Source of the DNA: Bactericera cockerelli
Taxonomy: Eukaryota; Arthropoda; Insecta; Hemiptera; Triozidae
Assembly (NCBI GenBank): GCA_024516035.1
Contig: CM044961.1
Span: 3,710,702 to 3,774,701 of the forward strand
Direction of reading: 5' to 3'
Length of the DNA: 64,000 bases
The notes under the pieces were generated by a model. The model ran no database searches and had not been told where the DNA came from. It saw nothing but the letters and a program-made list of their open reading frames with translations. Positions 32,917-51,036 of this stretch are shown here, one piece after another (within the stretch, counting starts at the first letter, position 1; each line of letters opens with the position of its first letter). Made by a program: the position numbers and the translations under genes.

Positions 32917-33526
32917 TTGCACTCGTACACTCATTTTGCACTCCCCTCTATGACTCGACTTTCGGTCAATTCGCCACTATTGACAATATTAGCAATTGGC
33001 CAAATTTGCACACATCCACTCATTGTGTACCCCCCTGCTATGACTCGACTTTCGGTCAATTCACCACTATTGACAATATTAGCAATTGGTCAAATTGGCA
33101 CACATCCACTCATTGTGTACCACCCTGCTATGACTCGACTTTCGGTCAATTCACCACTATTGACAATATTAGTAAATGGTCAAATTGGCACACATCCACT
33201 CATTGTATACCCCCTTGCTATGACTTGACTTTCGGTCAATTCACCACTATCTTAATATATAAATGTCAAAGTCACTGACTGACTGACTGATCATCGCTCT
33301 ACAGCCCAAACCGTAATACCTAGCGACCTGAAATTTTGACACAACATTTCTTGCATACTGAATACGTGCAATAAGAAAGGATTTTGCATAAGTCCAAACC
33401 ATTCCATAGATAGAGCCCTAAAAGTGCACTTTTAGATCGTGTCGAAGCACGAGTTAACTGCTAGTTGTCAATAATAGTAATTGGTCAAGTTTGCACACAT
33501 CCACTCATTGTGGTAGCCCCCCCTGC
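32917..33526 (+). repeat. 90-bp tandem array interrupted by a Helitron
   Basis: Units line up at 32971, 33061, 33151 and 33241, period exactly 90 bp: ATGACTCGACTTTCGGTCAA, TTC.CCACTATTGACAATATT and GGCACACATCCACTCATTG. The array is open in two frames because 90 is a multiple of three; I see no reason to call it coding. The fourth unit is split at 33249/33465 by the insert. Confidence 0.92.
33250..33464 (+). mobile_element. Non-autonomous Helitron, 215 bp, with readable empty site
   Basis: It starts TCTTAATATATAAATGTC and ends with the stem TCGTG/CACGA, GTTAACTG, then CTAG. Flanks are A (33249) and T (33465). Joining them restores CCACTATTG..CAAT, as in the neighbouring array units. TC at the 5' end, a 3' hairpin, CTRR and A^T insertion without target duplication are the Helitron hallmarks. 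Confidence 0.85.
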
Positions 33527-33699
33527 ACGTCAGGAGTGTCGTACCTGGGTTTCTTTGGTCGCGTTTCGCAAATATTGACAATTAGCAAACAAGACCTCCC
33601 TCGGTCTCGATCCGTCTCTCGCGCCTTATTTGTCCTTGCGTCCGCCGCACACATTGTTCCAAGTCCTAATTTGGTGTTTCCCCTTCATCAGAAGCGAAC

Positions 33700-33702
33700 A
33701 CT

Positions 33703-33744
<42 letters not shown>

Positions 33745-33771
33745 GATAGAGAGAGAGATAGAGAGATGGAG
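33700..33771. repeat. (GA)n microsatellite
   Basis: GAGAGA with GACA and GATA interruptions. Confidence 0.9.
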
Positions 33772-33917
33772 CGACTACCGGCGGAATCTTGGCCATAGCC
33801 TTAGCTCCCCATAAGGACAGAGCGTACAACAGTTGGATCTGCACCCAAGGTCTTTTCATGTGTCGCACTGTCATATCAATGCCCAATGCCCATATATCCA
33901 TGAGTACATGTACAATT

Positions 33918-34040
33918 ATAGTCAGACCTGGATGATACAAGAGAACAATTTCCAGGTCCCAAAAGGAAAATAACCTCTTAATAAGAGAAACCTGGATATA
34001 TATGAGAAAAAAGTTCCTCTTTTAGGCCATAATGGCAGGG
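33918..34040 (+). repeat. Worn copy of the 74-bp array family
   Basis: TATAGTCAGACCTGGATG, ATTTCCAGGTCCC, GGAAAATAACCTCTTAATAA and GAGAAACCTGGATAT. Confidence 0.65.
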
Positions 34041-35380
34041 TGTGACGTTTTCCTCGTCCCATACATCAGACACATTTCCTCCCATCTACTTATCTCCCCC
34101 CACTCATTCCTACCTGAACTGCGTAGTAGACTTTTAACAATTCGGAAAAAATATATATTACTGTTTTTTTATGTAGATTTTTTGTAAGCCGTGTCGCATA
34201 TTCATTTACTGAATGCTACTAATGTACTCCTTTCTGTTAGTCTGCAAGACAAGGAGGTGGGGTCTTTTAGAACCGTGTGTAGCATTATTCTTGTGACAGC
34301 TTAATTATATCCGTTCCGGACTTATTTTCAACACGTCTGGCTTTGTCTGTTAAGCCTGTTTTTTTCTTCACCATCATCCTTCTGTTTCGTGTTTTTCTTC
34401 CAAGTTAGTTTAGTCCATGTCTCGTCTCCTCCCGTCTGCTTGTTTAACTTTCCGTGATAACATGTCGAGGAGGCATGTCTTTTCTGTCTACTCTCGTTTT
34501 TTTATCTCCAAAATAATGTATGTTTTATTCAAGTTTTATTGCGAGGGCCCAAGTTCTGTCAGCTACATTTCGTACCTGTCCGCCTCTTTGTCTTGATCCA
34601 CATGATTTGTCCGCCCCAATTCGGCGTGTAACTTTGGCAGAAACTAGACCCGCCTTATCTGGTGCAAGTTTCTGGACCAAGTGTGGAGCCCTGAGGCATC
34701 TCTCATGTTGCAACTCTTGGTTTTACACCTCCTCCCCCCGCCCTGCGCTTCATGCGTGGACTTCTTTGGTGACATAACTTGCTTTGTTTGGGTCTTGCAA
34801 GTTTAGTGTCTGGGCGTTTTGTTTGGCCCGAGAGCTGGTTGTGTGGTGACTCATACGCGATCATACGCTTGTTCCAAGTCTGGGAATGACCCTACCCAGT
34901 CACTCATTTGCATAAAATGACCATCTTATTCGGTCTGAAGTATTACTTTTTTGATCTGGATATTGTACCAAGTCAAGGCTGTTAGGTTCTGCTAGTTGAT
35001 GTGAAATTTGATATTGTTTGTTTTCTCAGTGTTGATTTACAAGTATTGATATTTTAATGTGCCATTTATGGCAAGACTTGTGCTGATGACCTTTCCTCTA
35101 CTTGTATAAGTTGTAGACATGGAATAAAATTCCGGGCATTCTCAATTGGCAAATGTTTTTGAGCAAAAAAAAAGGGTGTGAGTACTCGAGGTGTGAATAA
35201 CAGTCTGAATGAAAATGAACTCGTAGCTTTTTTAACTGTGAGAAAGGCGTCAAGAGGGGTGTCGTCGTCAAGTAAATGAAAAGGTCACAAGTCAATCAAC
35301 TCCTCGGGGCTTTGTGCTGAAATGGCTCGAACTTTTGACAGGGTGAAAACGTTTCAATTTCTATCGCGAGTTCAACGTCG
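34041..35380. other. No recognised feature
   Basis: Slightly T-rich; a CArG-like CCATTTATGG is near 35063. No exon recognised. Confidence 0.4.
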
Positions 35381-35384
35381 CCTA

Positions 35385-36050
35385 CCCTTGTGTTTCCCTC
35401 CCCATTTTTCCGAGTCCATTCCTTATTTTCTTTTCTCCTAATTTTGTACTCTTACTCACCCATCAGCCTTCCCTTCTTCCTCTCCTTTTTTCTCTTGTAA
35501 TTGTTCCTCATCATCATTATCTTTTCTCCCTCTGCTTTTTCTTTTAAATATTCTCTTCCCTTTTTCCCACTTCTGATATTGTCTCACTCTCTTTCATTCT
35601 TCCATTCCACCCACTTTTCTCTACCTACTATCTTTTTTGTTTCTTTCTCTTCACTGCTCACCATTATTCTCTTATCTACCTTTCCCATCATTCCTCTCTT
35701 CTTGTCAGTCGTGTCACTCTGTTTTTCTCTTCCTTCATTTCTTTCTATGCTATCCTTCTGTTTTCTTCTAATCCTCTCTCCCTATTGTTCAAATCATTAT
35801 TATCCCTTGTATCTGCATGATCCTGCTACCTTCCTTCTCTCTCAATTTTATTCTCCTCCCCAATTCCTGCCGTCTTTTGTTCCTTTTTGTTTGCTTAGAG
35901 CACTTAGCACTCCCACTTCTACGTCCTCCTACACGCTCGCTATTTTCTGCTGTCTATCAGCTTTTTTCTGTGTTCTCGTCATCTTGGAGTAGCTTTGAGC
36001 TTTTATCATTGAGATTTTTATTCTTTTTTTGATTTCTCTTATCATCGCAT
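35385..36050 (+). repeat. Second polypyrimidine tract
   Basis: About 650 bp of C/T-rich + strand without a clear unit. Its long Leu/Ser/Phe frame (35501-35992) is a product of composition. Confidence 0.7.
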
Positions 36051-37139
36051 TGACGTGCGACCTTTTAGCTTTCATCCTATCTAGCATTATAGTTCGTCTT
36101 TCGTTGTTCGGTTTTTGATCCTCGATTTCAATCTTTGTGAAATGGCTTCGAACTTGACGACAAACCCTAGGAGAAAGGAATGTAGAAGTATGTATCGAGT
36201 GATAATTGGTTTTTTAAGAATATATTGATGATGACGTGTTGTTTTATTATTTTAAGTTGTTAAACACTAATCAGCTAATCACCATGAACAGAACTTTAAT
36301 TGCAAAATATTTTATTAATTATATGCATTAGGATACTTGGTATTGAGGTTACTAATGTTGTGCATTGTGTTAATGGTGTGTTGCATTGCTAGCTTAATAT
36401 ACCGTCTCCAATATTGGTCGACAACTTGATTATCAACTGTGCACAATGCACACCTAGGAACTAATGAATTGTCAATTATCATTGCTACCTTGAACACATT
36501 GCCAATATGTCGATCTGGAGACATCATCATTGTTAGACTGTCCCTCCTGCCAAGACGTTAATGGCTTTTATTAGTTCTTCGTTAGGTATCATCACTTTTA
36601 TTGGTAATAATGATATTGCCATTTATTGATCATTGTGGCATTCATAGAATCGATCTTCACAATATCATGAATTACTTAGTCGTAACCCGTAGCCGTAGCA
36701 TAAATTGTAAGAAATTTCACTGTGATTGGTTACTTCATACTTGGAGCGTCGAGTATGCCATTATTAATATTATCATTGGTTACTGTGGTGGCATGCCGGT
36801 GATTAATACAAGTTACTATTGGGTCCGCTGGTGACCTCATCTAGGGGTGATGTCACTCGGTTGGGTTGCCTTCAAGTCTCCTGCGGGTATCGCCCAGTGT
36901 GGTGGTGACCAAGGATAGTCCATCTCGTGTATGTGGTAATCGCTGAGAATAGTCTCGCTGACGTCATGGGTGGTTTTCTAGAATTTATTTTCCAAGTTTC
37001 TTTCTCTCCACAAGAATTACTTAGAAAACTCGTTATGAACACTCATCTTAGAAGCCCAACAAAAATGGCTTAGGATGGGTCCGAAAAAGAAATGAAAAAT
37101 AAAACAAATGATTTATTATTACTAGTTGGGGACGTATCG

Positions 37140-37296
37140 GTTTGTGTTTGACCCAGCACCTAAACGGGAACTACTGTGCCATTTCTCGCCCATCAGAGGG
37201 GAGGCATACTACGGGATGGGCAGGCTACAACACAGACCTCGAGCGTCCACGGTAGCTCCAGTAAGCAAATAAAAAAAAGCTTTGAAACACTCAACT
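37140..37296 (+). mobile_element. T3 SINE fragment
   Basis: GACCCAGCACCTAAACGGGA, ATTTCTCGCCCATCAGAGG, GAGGCATACTACGGGATGGG and TTTGAAACACTCAAC. Confidence 0.8.
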
Positions 37297-37689
37297 TGAA
37301 ATGAAAAAAAAAAAAAAAAAAATCAATTTTTTTTAAGTTTTTTCGTGCACAACCGTCCAAAGGCTGTTGTCTCTTTTTTTGGGTTCCTCCGAGTCTACCT
37401 CTACCATTACGAGTGTCTTGTCGTTTTGCAGAGTCCGTCAGTTTCTCATATTAATTGTTCTCCTATGGTTGTGTACACTGGTTGCTTGCCTGTCAGCTTC
37501 ATTACCAGTACTGTTCACGAGTCTGTGACCTCGGTTCACTTATCTCGGGCATAAATTCATCTATTTTATTTATTTTTTTCAACTGTTGATTTTATTGTTG
37601 TTTGTTCCGTAGGTACTAGTTTTCGCCGTGTGGCCTTCAAACTCGTCCTGACATTGGCTCAGACCCGAGCGAAAAACTGGACCTGATAA

Positions 37690-38830
37690 CATGATATTAT
37701 TTATACGACATATGTACAGTACAAATAATGATTACAAAGAAATGAAAAAAGGAAACACAATCAAAAGGGTGGGGGGGAAAGAATACATGAATATATGAAT
37801 CGGTAATGCAAAAACGACTCATCACATTTTTATTGAAAAATGGGTTGTTTATAGATTGGATCTCGGAAGGTAAACAGCACAATTTCTATATCAAAACTAC
37901 ATCATTCTGCTACTTCCTTCCTATATAAACACGTTTCTATAATTTTCGTTCCATGCAAGAACGACATAGATCCGGATTGATGCGGTCTTGCATGTAACTG
38001 TAGAATTGGTGTATCTGTCTGTGTGTGTGTGAACATGAATATCCAAGAACGTAAGACTAGAGACTTGAAATTTGTATGAAAATCAATTTTATACACAGAC
38101 GACCAAAACTTTGGTTGAAATCGGCCGCAAAATGCGGCCACAGGACCGCAAATATTGCCCGCAAGCGCGCTTCTATGAATTGGTTACAGATACAAAAAGT
38201 TAGAGAACAACAATTTCTTAGATTAAAAAAATAATAGGGTCTTTAGATATCATTTTTTTGATATCTTGAACTTTTTGACCTCGGCCCAAATTTACGGTAT
38301 CTTGGGAGGGACCCTTTAATCACTTTTATATTCATCCTAGATGGGATGGTGAAAATATCAAATCCAATGATTTTGAGGTGGCTATACGAATTAGGCATTG
38401 ATTTACAGCTGTTGCCGTTGATCACGAGTGGCGGAATTCAACTTCTTTTCGGGATAAGGAAGTCGTGTGATGTTACACCAGATTTCTTTGTATATGTTTA
38501 ATTTTGATGATTCATATTTTTTTGTTTGTTGAAATAACATAAAATTCGAAGTGTACGTGTGTTATTATTTATAATATTTTCGATATTTGCAAAAACGCAT
38601 CATTCCACGATCTTTGAACGGCTATTTCTTTGAAATGGACACTTCATATCTGACCAAAAATTATATAGAATGGTTTTTTTTGCAAGTCCTACGATTACTA
38701 TTTTTCTTTTTTTCTTATGGACAAAGAATGAATAGAAAGTTTTTTTTGATATTCCAAAAGTTTACTCTTTGGAATGATGTCGTTTTTGCATGTACCGATT
38801 CATATGCACACATATATGTCCTAAGGGCGG
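37690..38830. repeat. Possible 1 kb inverted-repeat element
   Basis: ATATATGAATCGGTAATGCA and AAAACGA near 37793-37825 recur inverted near 38778-38812 (TCGTTTTTGCATGTACCGAT then TCATATGCA). GGCCGCA-AAA-TGCGGCC forms a hairpin near 38120. The left side overlaps an R188 3' scrap. Ends are not defined. Confidence 0.4.
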
Positions 38831-39029
38831 AGAGCTTTGTATTGAAAAAAGTATTAGGGTTGTTTATCACTCCCGAAAATGGCACTATCAGAAATTTTGA
38901 ATCGTTTTCCGGTTCTTCTTGTTTCCTTCATTTTTTTATCTCTTCCTTTTTTTCGATGTCATTCTCAATATGGTTCTGTGCCCTTTGATTAATGTTATCT
39001 GCTTCGATTGTCCTTGCCCTTCCATCCAA

Positions 39030-39265
39030 AATTTTGAAATTGAATTGAGATGTTGCTCCATCTAAAGTTTTAAATTAGATTGAAATGTCTCCATCCAAAA
39101 TTTCAAATTAGATTGAAAGACGCCCGCATCTTCTCTTGATACATAATAATTATTATCTAATAGCTGAAATAGCTTGCTAGGAAATTGCATACACCAGTTC
39201 ATCCAAAATTTCAAATTAGATTGAAAGACGCCCGTATTTTCTCTTAATACATGGTTGTCTAATAG
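39030..39265 (+). repeat. Tandem duplication with CATCCAAAATTTCAAATTAG units
   Basis: CATCCAAAATTTCAAATTAG and ATTGAAAGACGCCCG occur twice about 105 bp apart, with a shorter third near 39060. Confidence 0.8.
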
Positions 39266-39756
39266 CTTGCCCGGATAGTATACATACACTCGACTAATGA
39301 GTCCCCATAGATAATGGAAAACCGAGTTATGCTCTCATACCTTTCAGCCTTGTGGCACAACTAACACATTAACTGCTTGCTAAACATGTTTGTTGGATAG
39401 ACTTCTCTCCCTGTACCCTTGGGCACGTAATGAAGGTTTGCGACCAATTTAGCGATGTTGGGTAGGTAATGTAGTTGTGTAGATAATGTAGTTGTGCGAG
39501 CCACTCAGCGATGTCATTTTTGGGTGTGTCATGGCGAGACCATCCCGGCAACGTGACTTGTGGCTATGGTTGTTCTTGTTGTGCTGACATTGTTATGCTT
39601 GTGCCCTAGTTTGGTGAAACGAGCCACTTGGGTGGTGGTTCCGGACAACTGATGTGTGAGGTGACTAGAAAATTGTTGTATTTGGTCGTCTATCTGAGTA
39701 TTCTGAGAACTGAGTCGTCCTACAGTTGAACCTGGTGGATGTCGAAGAACAATTTC

Positions 39757-39850
39757 CAGTTTCAATCTACCTCTCTGTTAGGGGAAATATCCTCTTCAAT
39801 AGAGCAACGTGGATATAAGAGAAAAATGTCCGGTCACTTGCGTTTTCTTG
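39757..39850 (+). repeat. Worn copy of the 74-bp array family
   Basis: ATCTACCTCTCTGTTAGGGG, AAATATCCTCTTC and ACGTGGATATAAGAG. Confidence 0.55.
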
Positions 39851-40554
39851 TACATATCCAGGTTTTCTTATTCATATCAAGATTCTCCTAGACTCTATCT
39901 CCCACTGCTGCGTCTTTTGTTGTGCGAGTTGTGAATTCTTTAATGGGGGGCCCAAAATCAAGAAGGTCCTTGTCTCAAGTTAAGTAAATAAGGTGGGGCA
40001 GCCCCTCTTTACCCCTCCTCTTCTGATTAATTAACCTCGAATGTCTGGGGTCGGTACTGGTGGCGGCGAACCCTACTGATAAGATCAAGGTCGTCTGTTA
40101 TCAGTACTTATTGATAATGCCGCTGTTGGCTCTAGTGTGCAAGAAGACCCTCTCACTCTTTCTTCAATAGCGATCGCTGGTTTCTTGTTTTTCTGATAAA
40201 GGTGAGACCTTCTTCCTTATCTTTGGAAACATTTCATACCTATCATATCACACCTCTATTTCATTTGTTTTTATCTCAGATTGTGAATATGTAAACCAAT
40301 TTATCTCGAAAGGAACGATTTTTTATTATATCTAAAAATGGAAACCATCATCTAAATAGAGCTAGGTTTGTTGACACTTACAGAAGATCGCGTTTTGACG
40401 TCCCTTGTACAAGGATATCTTTTGCTCTCCCTAATAAATGTAGGAGCAGCCTCTATAGGTGAACATCAAACATGCCATGAAGTAAATGGATCCATACTGA
40501 AGTGAGGTTGTAATAAGACCAAAAAAATGACAAGCCTTTAGATTTGTGTACACG

Positions 40555-40645
40555 AAAAGTAATTTGAAATAGAGGAAAGTAAATTGCAATAGATGAAAGT
40601 AATTTGCAATAGATGAAAGTAATTTGCAATAGATGGAAGTAATTT
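40555..40645 (+). repeat. 21-bp tandem repeat, about four copies
   Basis: AGTAATTTGCAATAGATGAA and one more base, with small changes in the first and last unit. Confidence 0.88.
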
Positions 40646-40829
40646 GCCATGGATGAGTTTATGATAGCGCACGCACACACCCTAACTCCGCCCCCTGATG
40701 GGTTTTCTAAATTGCGAAAATAATGAGACGGTCCTGTTTTTCCTTTCCTCTTGCCGGTTGCAAGGGAATGTAAGGATGGCCAGAAAAGTAATCTAGGTGT
40801 AATAGCTTAGTTCCTCGGGACAATCCTAC

Positions 40830-41080
40830 TCTGAAAGGGGACTTCACTCTATTCTTGAAGGTTATAAACGAGACTTTACCCTATTCTCGGTTGTCGGAGG
40901 TTGAAAAGGATACCTATTTTTGTGGAGGTTGAAAGGCCAGGGAGACTTTATCCTATTTTTGGAGCTTAAAAATCTAGGGAGACTACCCTATTCTTGAAAG
41001 AAGGTTATACGGGAGACTTGCCCCTATTCTTGGAGGTTGAAAGGGAGACTTCACCCCATTCTCGGAGGTTGAAAAGAGGC
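40830..41080 (+). repeat. Degenerate GGAGACTT..CCCTATTCTTGGAGG minisatellite
   Basis: GGGAGACTT(C/T)(A/G)CCC(T)ATTCT and TGGAGGTTGAAAGG-like phrases recur about six times at irregular 30-60 bp spacing. Confidence 0.75.
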
Positions 41081-41837
41081 GCCCCCACCGTCCGACGTGG
41101 CGTTCCGCCCCTGAAATTCAATTGAATTTCTATTCCTCTTCTCCGCTATTCAGTCCCTCTATCTTCCTGTCTCTCTTCTTCCCGCTATAGTCTGCTTCAC
41201 AAATTAAAGTAACTGAATACTAGAGCAGGGAGTGCTGGTATGAGAGAGAAATATGTAGAGAGAGGGTGATGGTAACAGAGAGAGAGAGAGGAAACGATGA
41301 TAGCAGATCGTTGTTCTATGTGTGTCTGGAAATTGTTAGCTCTATTTTTATTCGAGACGGTCCCCTGTTTCACTTTGCTAGTTTCGACTGATAAACGTAA
41401 ACGGAACGGGGAGTTGTCAAGGGGCGGAATAGGGCGGGAGACGATGGAATGGGGAGGAAAAAGTGAGTCATACCGCGTCAGTCTGGTACACTTCTTCTCT
41501 CCCCTTGTCCCTCAAGTCTGAAACACCCCCTCTCTGCTTCAAGTCTCGTACATATTCCTATCTCCCTCAAGTATGGGACACCCCTTACTGGCCCGGTCTC
41601 TTTCCCTCTCATAACACGCCTTAGTTTCTTTTACATTCTCGATTTCGCTGTGCCTTTTGTATTAAATTTCTACCTTTTATCTTCTTTTTTTTTTGGGTGT
41701 GTACTGTGTATTGTAAAGAGAAAATGAGAGGGGATGAGCTCTATTAAATCTGCTCGTGTAAGCTTTATGCTGGATTCCCCGGAGCCTTTTTGTTTCCCCT
41801 TGTGACTAGTTTTATTGGGTGTATACTCTATAGGGTG

Positions 41838-42120
41838 TGCAGAAGGTAAGAGATATGTGGGTGTGTAGGGGTGCGTTAAAAGGTTGAGTTATGTGGGTGT
41901 GTAGGGGTGCGCTAAAAGATAGAAATAATGAAGTAAGTTGGAGAGGGATGAAAGCTTATCGAGGATTGCCATTATGTGTGTCTGCTGTTGTGTTAACAAG
42001 AGAGCGGGAGGAGGGTTGTTGAAAGATATTGAACGCGCCCCGTCTGAATTCCCATGCTACTCTCTCTCTCTCTCTCTCTCTCTCCCTCCCTCCCTCCCTC
42101 CCTCCCTCCCTCCCTCCCTC
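41838..42120. repeat. 41-bp duplication and CT/CCCT microsatellite
   Basis: ATGTGGGTGTGTAGGGGTGC occurs twice (about 41854 and 41891). 42060-42082 is (CT)n and 42083-42118 is (CCCT)n. Confidence 0.85.
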
Positions 42121-43267
42121 TCCCCCATTCCATTGCTTTCTCTTTGTTAATAATGATGGGGGCATGGGAGTTGCTTGGTGTATGCTCAATGTTCCCTTGA
42201 GAAAGAGCGAGAGGGAGGATAATGGTTGTTTGAAGAGAGAGCGAGAGCAATGCTTGTTTGAGAAGGAAAGGCTCGTTTCTGAGAGAGAAGAGATCTAGAA
42301 TAATAGAGAGGAATTTTTTTTTGTAATAATGAGAAAGTCAAATGCTGGCGTTACGTCCAGAAATAATGACTTGAAAGGAGTGAACTGCAGGAATAATGAG
42401 GAAATAAAAGATGTAGTAAGCCCACTCCTCTGTGTGGAGAGTTTGGTAGGTTTTTTGATTAAAAAAAAAAAAAATGAGTGTTTCATACTCGTAGAAAGCT
42501 AAAATAAAAATGATGGCGGATACAATAAATTAACGATGCCTTTGATGAGATCTAATTAAGTAATTGTGTCATGCTGTGAAGAGGGGTGATTTGTGTTTGT
42601 TGGGGATTCTCCTTTTTCTGATTTGTATTATCAAAGCTATTAAAAAGTACTGATTGTGATTGAGAAGTGATACAATTATGAGTATTTTCTTTGTAATATC
42701 ATCAACTTGATTGAGAAGACGTTGTGTACAGTCTTTGTAATATCAAAGTTATTGAGAACTGTTTGGCTTTGATCTATTCCGCTAGGTCTTCTTGCTTATT
42801 ATTATTTTCATCATTTCTTTCACTTCTAGATCGTTGATCTTGATATTTCGTTCAATGTCAATTTCATAATTTCCTTCGACATTATTTTTTCTTTTTTTTT
42901 TGCACTTTTAACGACTTTTGACGTCATTCTTGCCAAAATTTATTTTGAGTGGTGTGTAGTTTCGTGTTGGTCTGATTCTCTGGCGTCCATTTTTCAAGTC
43001 TCCTCCGCGCAGGTTTATTGTTTCCTGCTACTTGAGGTCGCTCTCGAGAAAAATTGTGTGATTTCAACTCCTCGAGTGCCATGTTTTAAGTTCACTCCAA
43101 GTTCCGATTCCCATTTTTCTTATTCCTAGATCTTCAATGAATCCTACGAGGGCCCTTGTTGTGTGAGTCTCTCTCTGTCTCTCTTCCTCCCGTGAGAACT
43201 TCATTAATTAGGCAACTCGTTAATTACTTCTTCCTCTGCTGCACTGGCATCAGTTGGTCTGTGAATT

Positions 43268-43510
43268 TTTCTTATTTTATTTTGTTGCACATCCGTTGCC
43301 AAGTTCATCTACATGAAGCGGTCGCTTCTCACTGTCCACACGCGGAAACTTGGGCTAACTTCACCACCCTTACTTTTTTGTTGCATATCTGCTGCTTCGT
43401 TTATTTACATGAAGCGGTCGCTCCACACTGTCCACACGCGAAAACTTGGCTAACTTCACCATTTTCCGTTGCACATCCATGGCCAAGTTCATCTACACAC
43501 GACTCTGCCT
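43268..43510 (+). repeat. ~105-bp tandem repeat, 2.3 copies
   Basis: TTGCACATCCGTTGCCAAGT, TACATGAAGCGGTCGCT, CACTGTCCACACGCG and TTGGGCTAACTTCACCA, with a partial third copy. It gives a repeated peptide in one frame, which was not called a gene. Confidence 0.8.
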
Positions 43511-44684
43511 TGGCTAACTTACCACACTCGGACCATCAGGTTTCTCCTAGATACATAGCGCTCTTGATAGTTAATTATATCCGTTTCTTGATTGATGATA
43601 CACCACCTGTTTTTTTACCATCCTTAATTGAAACCTAGACTAGGTAATTTTAATTACCTCTCTAATCTGAGATACTCGTTTTTTTAATTCTTTTTTTTAT
43701 CTATCTTCTAACGTGCGTGATTTATTTTCAACCGGCGAGCGAAATCCAGTGTTGGCAGTTGGTTGGTTATTTCACGTGCTTGGATTAATAACACTAGCTA
43801 TTTGATTGCTCACTAGTGAGTTAATTGCTCACCAGATTACCCGGGGACTGATTGAGAGAAACTCAGTTGCACCTGGCGAGGAATCCTCTTTTAATTGGTT
43901 GCTAATGAGTGGTGGATTGGATCTTGAGTGGTGGATTGGATCTCGAGTGGTGCTTAGGAATGATATTCTTGGTTCCAATTGGGTCTTGGTCTCGTGCCGA
44001 CAGTTAACCTGTCCGACAGGGCTGGTTTGGTTTCTCTTCTTGGTCTGGTTGGATGGCCAAGAAGAGTGGTTTTAAGTTTGTGAGAGGGTTTTTTCTCTCG
44101 ACTATGAATGTTTGCATGTATTGGATCTATTGGAAGACTATTTCTCCTGTGTTTTGTATTCCTTTATCATTTTTTTTTTTTTTTTTTTTTTTTTAAGTTA
44201 CCATGTATTTTCATATTTCACAAATAAACATCCTCAACAAAATAATAAGGGTATACCCACCTTCAAAATGTAGAAAATCGTGTGTTGAAGGTGGGGAAAA
44301 GTATCGATAGACCGAAACTAATCTAGAATGTTAAAATAGAGGAAGTTGGTTGGTTGGTCTTCAGATTTTACTTTAATTAAATGAAGGCACCCAACAAAGA
44401 TGTGTATATTATATTAATTAAAATATTTTTTGTATGTATAAAAAATTGAATAAAATATTAAATAACTTTATTATGTTACTTTTTATTTTTATTTACAAGG
44501 CAATTAAAATCGCAGGTGATAGACTTGATCCATCCCACTTGCATGAGGCAATGTACCTAACATGCAGGTAGCATTACCTCGTTGGATCGCCAAAGAAATC
44601 CTCTGAAAGAAGAAAGCCTTGGCGGCCCTATTGCCAGTGAGATGAACTTTATTTATTTTACTCAACAAACACAACTAACCTCCC
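43511..44684. other. No recognised feature
   Basis: A poly(T) run is at about 44169-44195. GAGTGGTGGATTGGATCT is duplicated near 43908 and 43928. No exon seen. Confidence 0.4.
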
Positions 44685-44744
44685 CGTCCCCTCTCTCTCT
44701 CTCTCTCTCCTGCCCGCAGACCCCGCCCCCACTCACTACTCAAC
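44685..44744 (+). promoter_or_regulatory. Splice acceptor and 5' UTR segment ahead of the actin ATG
   Basis: A (CT)n tract (44691-44709) runs into TGCCCGCAG, giving an acceptor at 44718-44719. The 25 nt from 44720 to the ATG would be the end of the 5' UTR. An intron inside the 5' UTR is common in animal actin genes. The upstream exon was not located with certainty; candidates lie at 13.6 and 20.0 kb. Confidence 0.65.

Positions 44745-51036
<6,292 letters not shown>

Noticed and set aside
32917..33250. CRISPR array
   Set aside because: The 90-bp units are repeated end to end without unique spacers, and this is a eukaryotic sequence.
32917..33278. Repeated 30-residue peptide in two frames
   Set aside because: The 90-bp unit is a multiple of three and lacks stops in two frames by chance; no start context, splice sites or domain.
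35501..35992. 163-codon open frame
   Set aside because: Pyrimidine-rich composition gives a long Leu/Ser/Phe frame; no domain, and a shifted frame is open too.
38587..38988. 133-codon Phe-rich open frame
   Set aside because: AT-rich, low complexity, overlaps a possible inverted-repeat element, starts from a non-ATG codon and has no known domain.
43156..43638. 160-codon open frame with repeated peptide
   Set aside because: It spans a ~105-bp tandem repeat; no similarity recognised and the frame is not supported by codon use.
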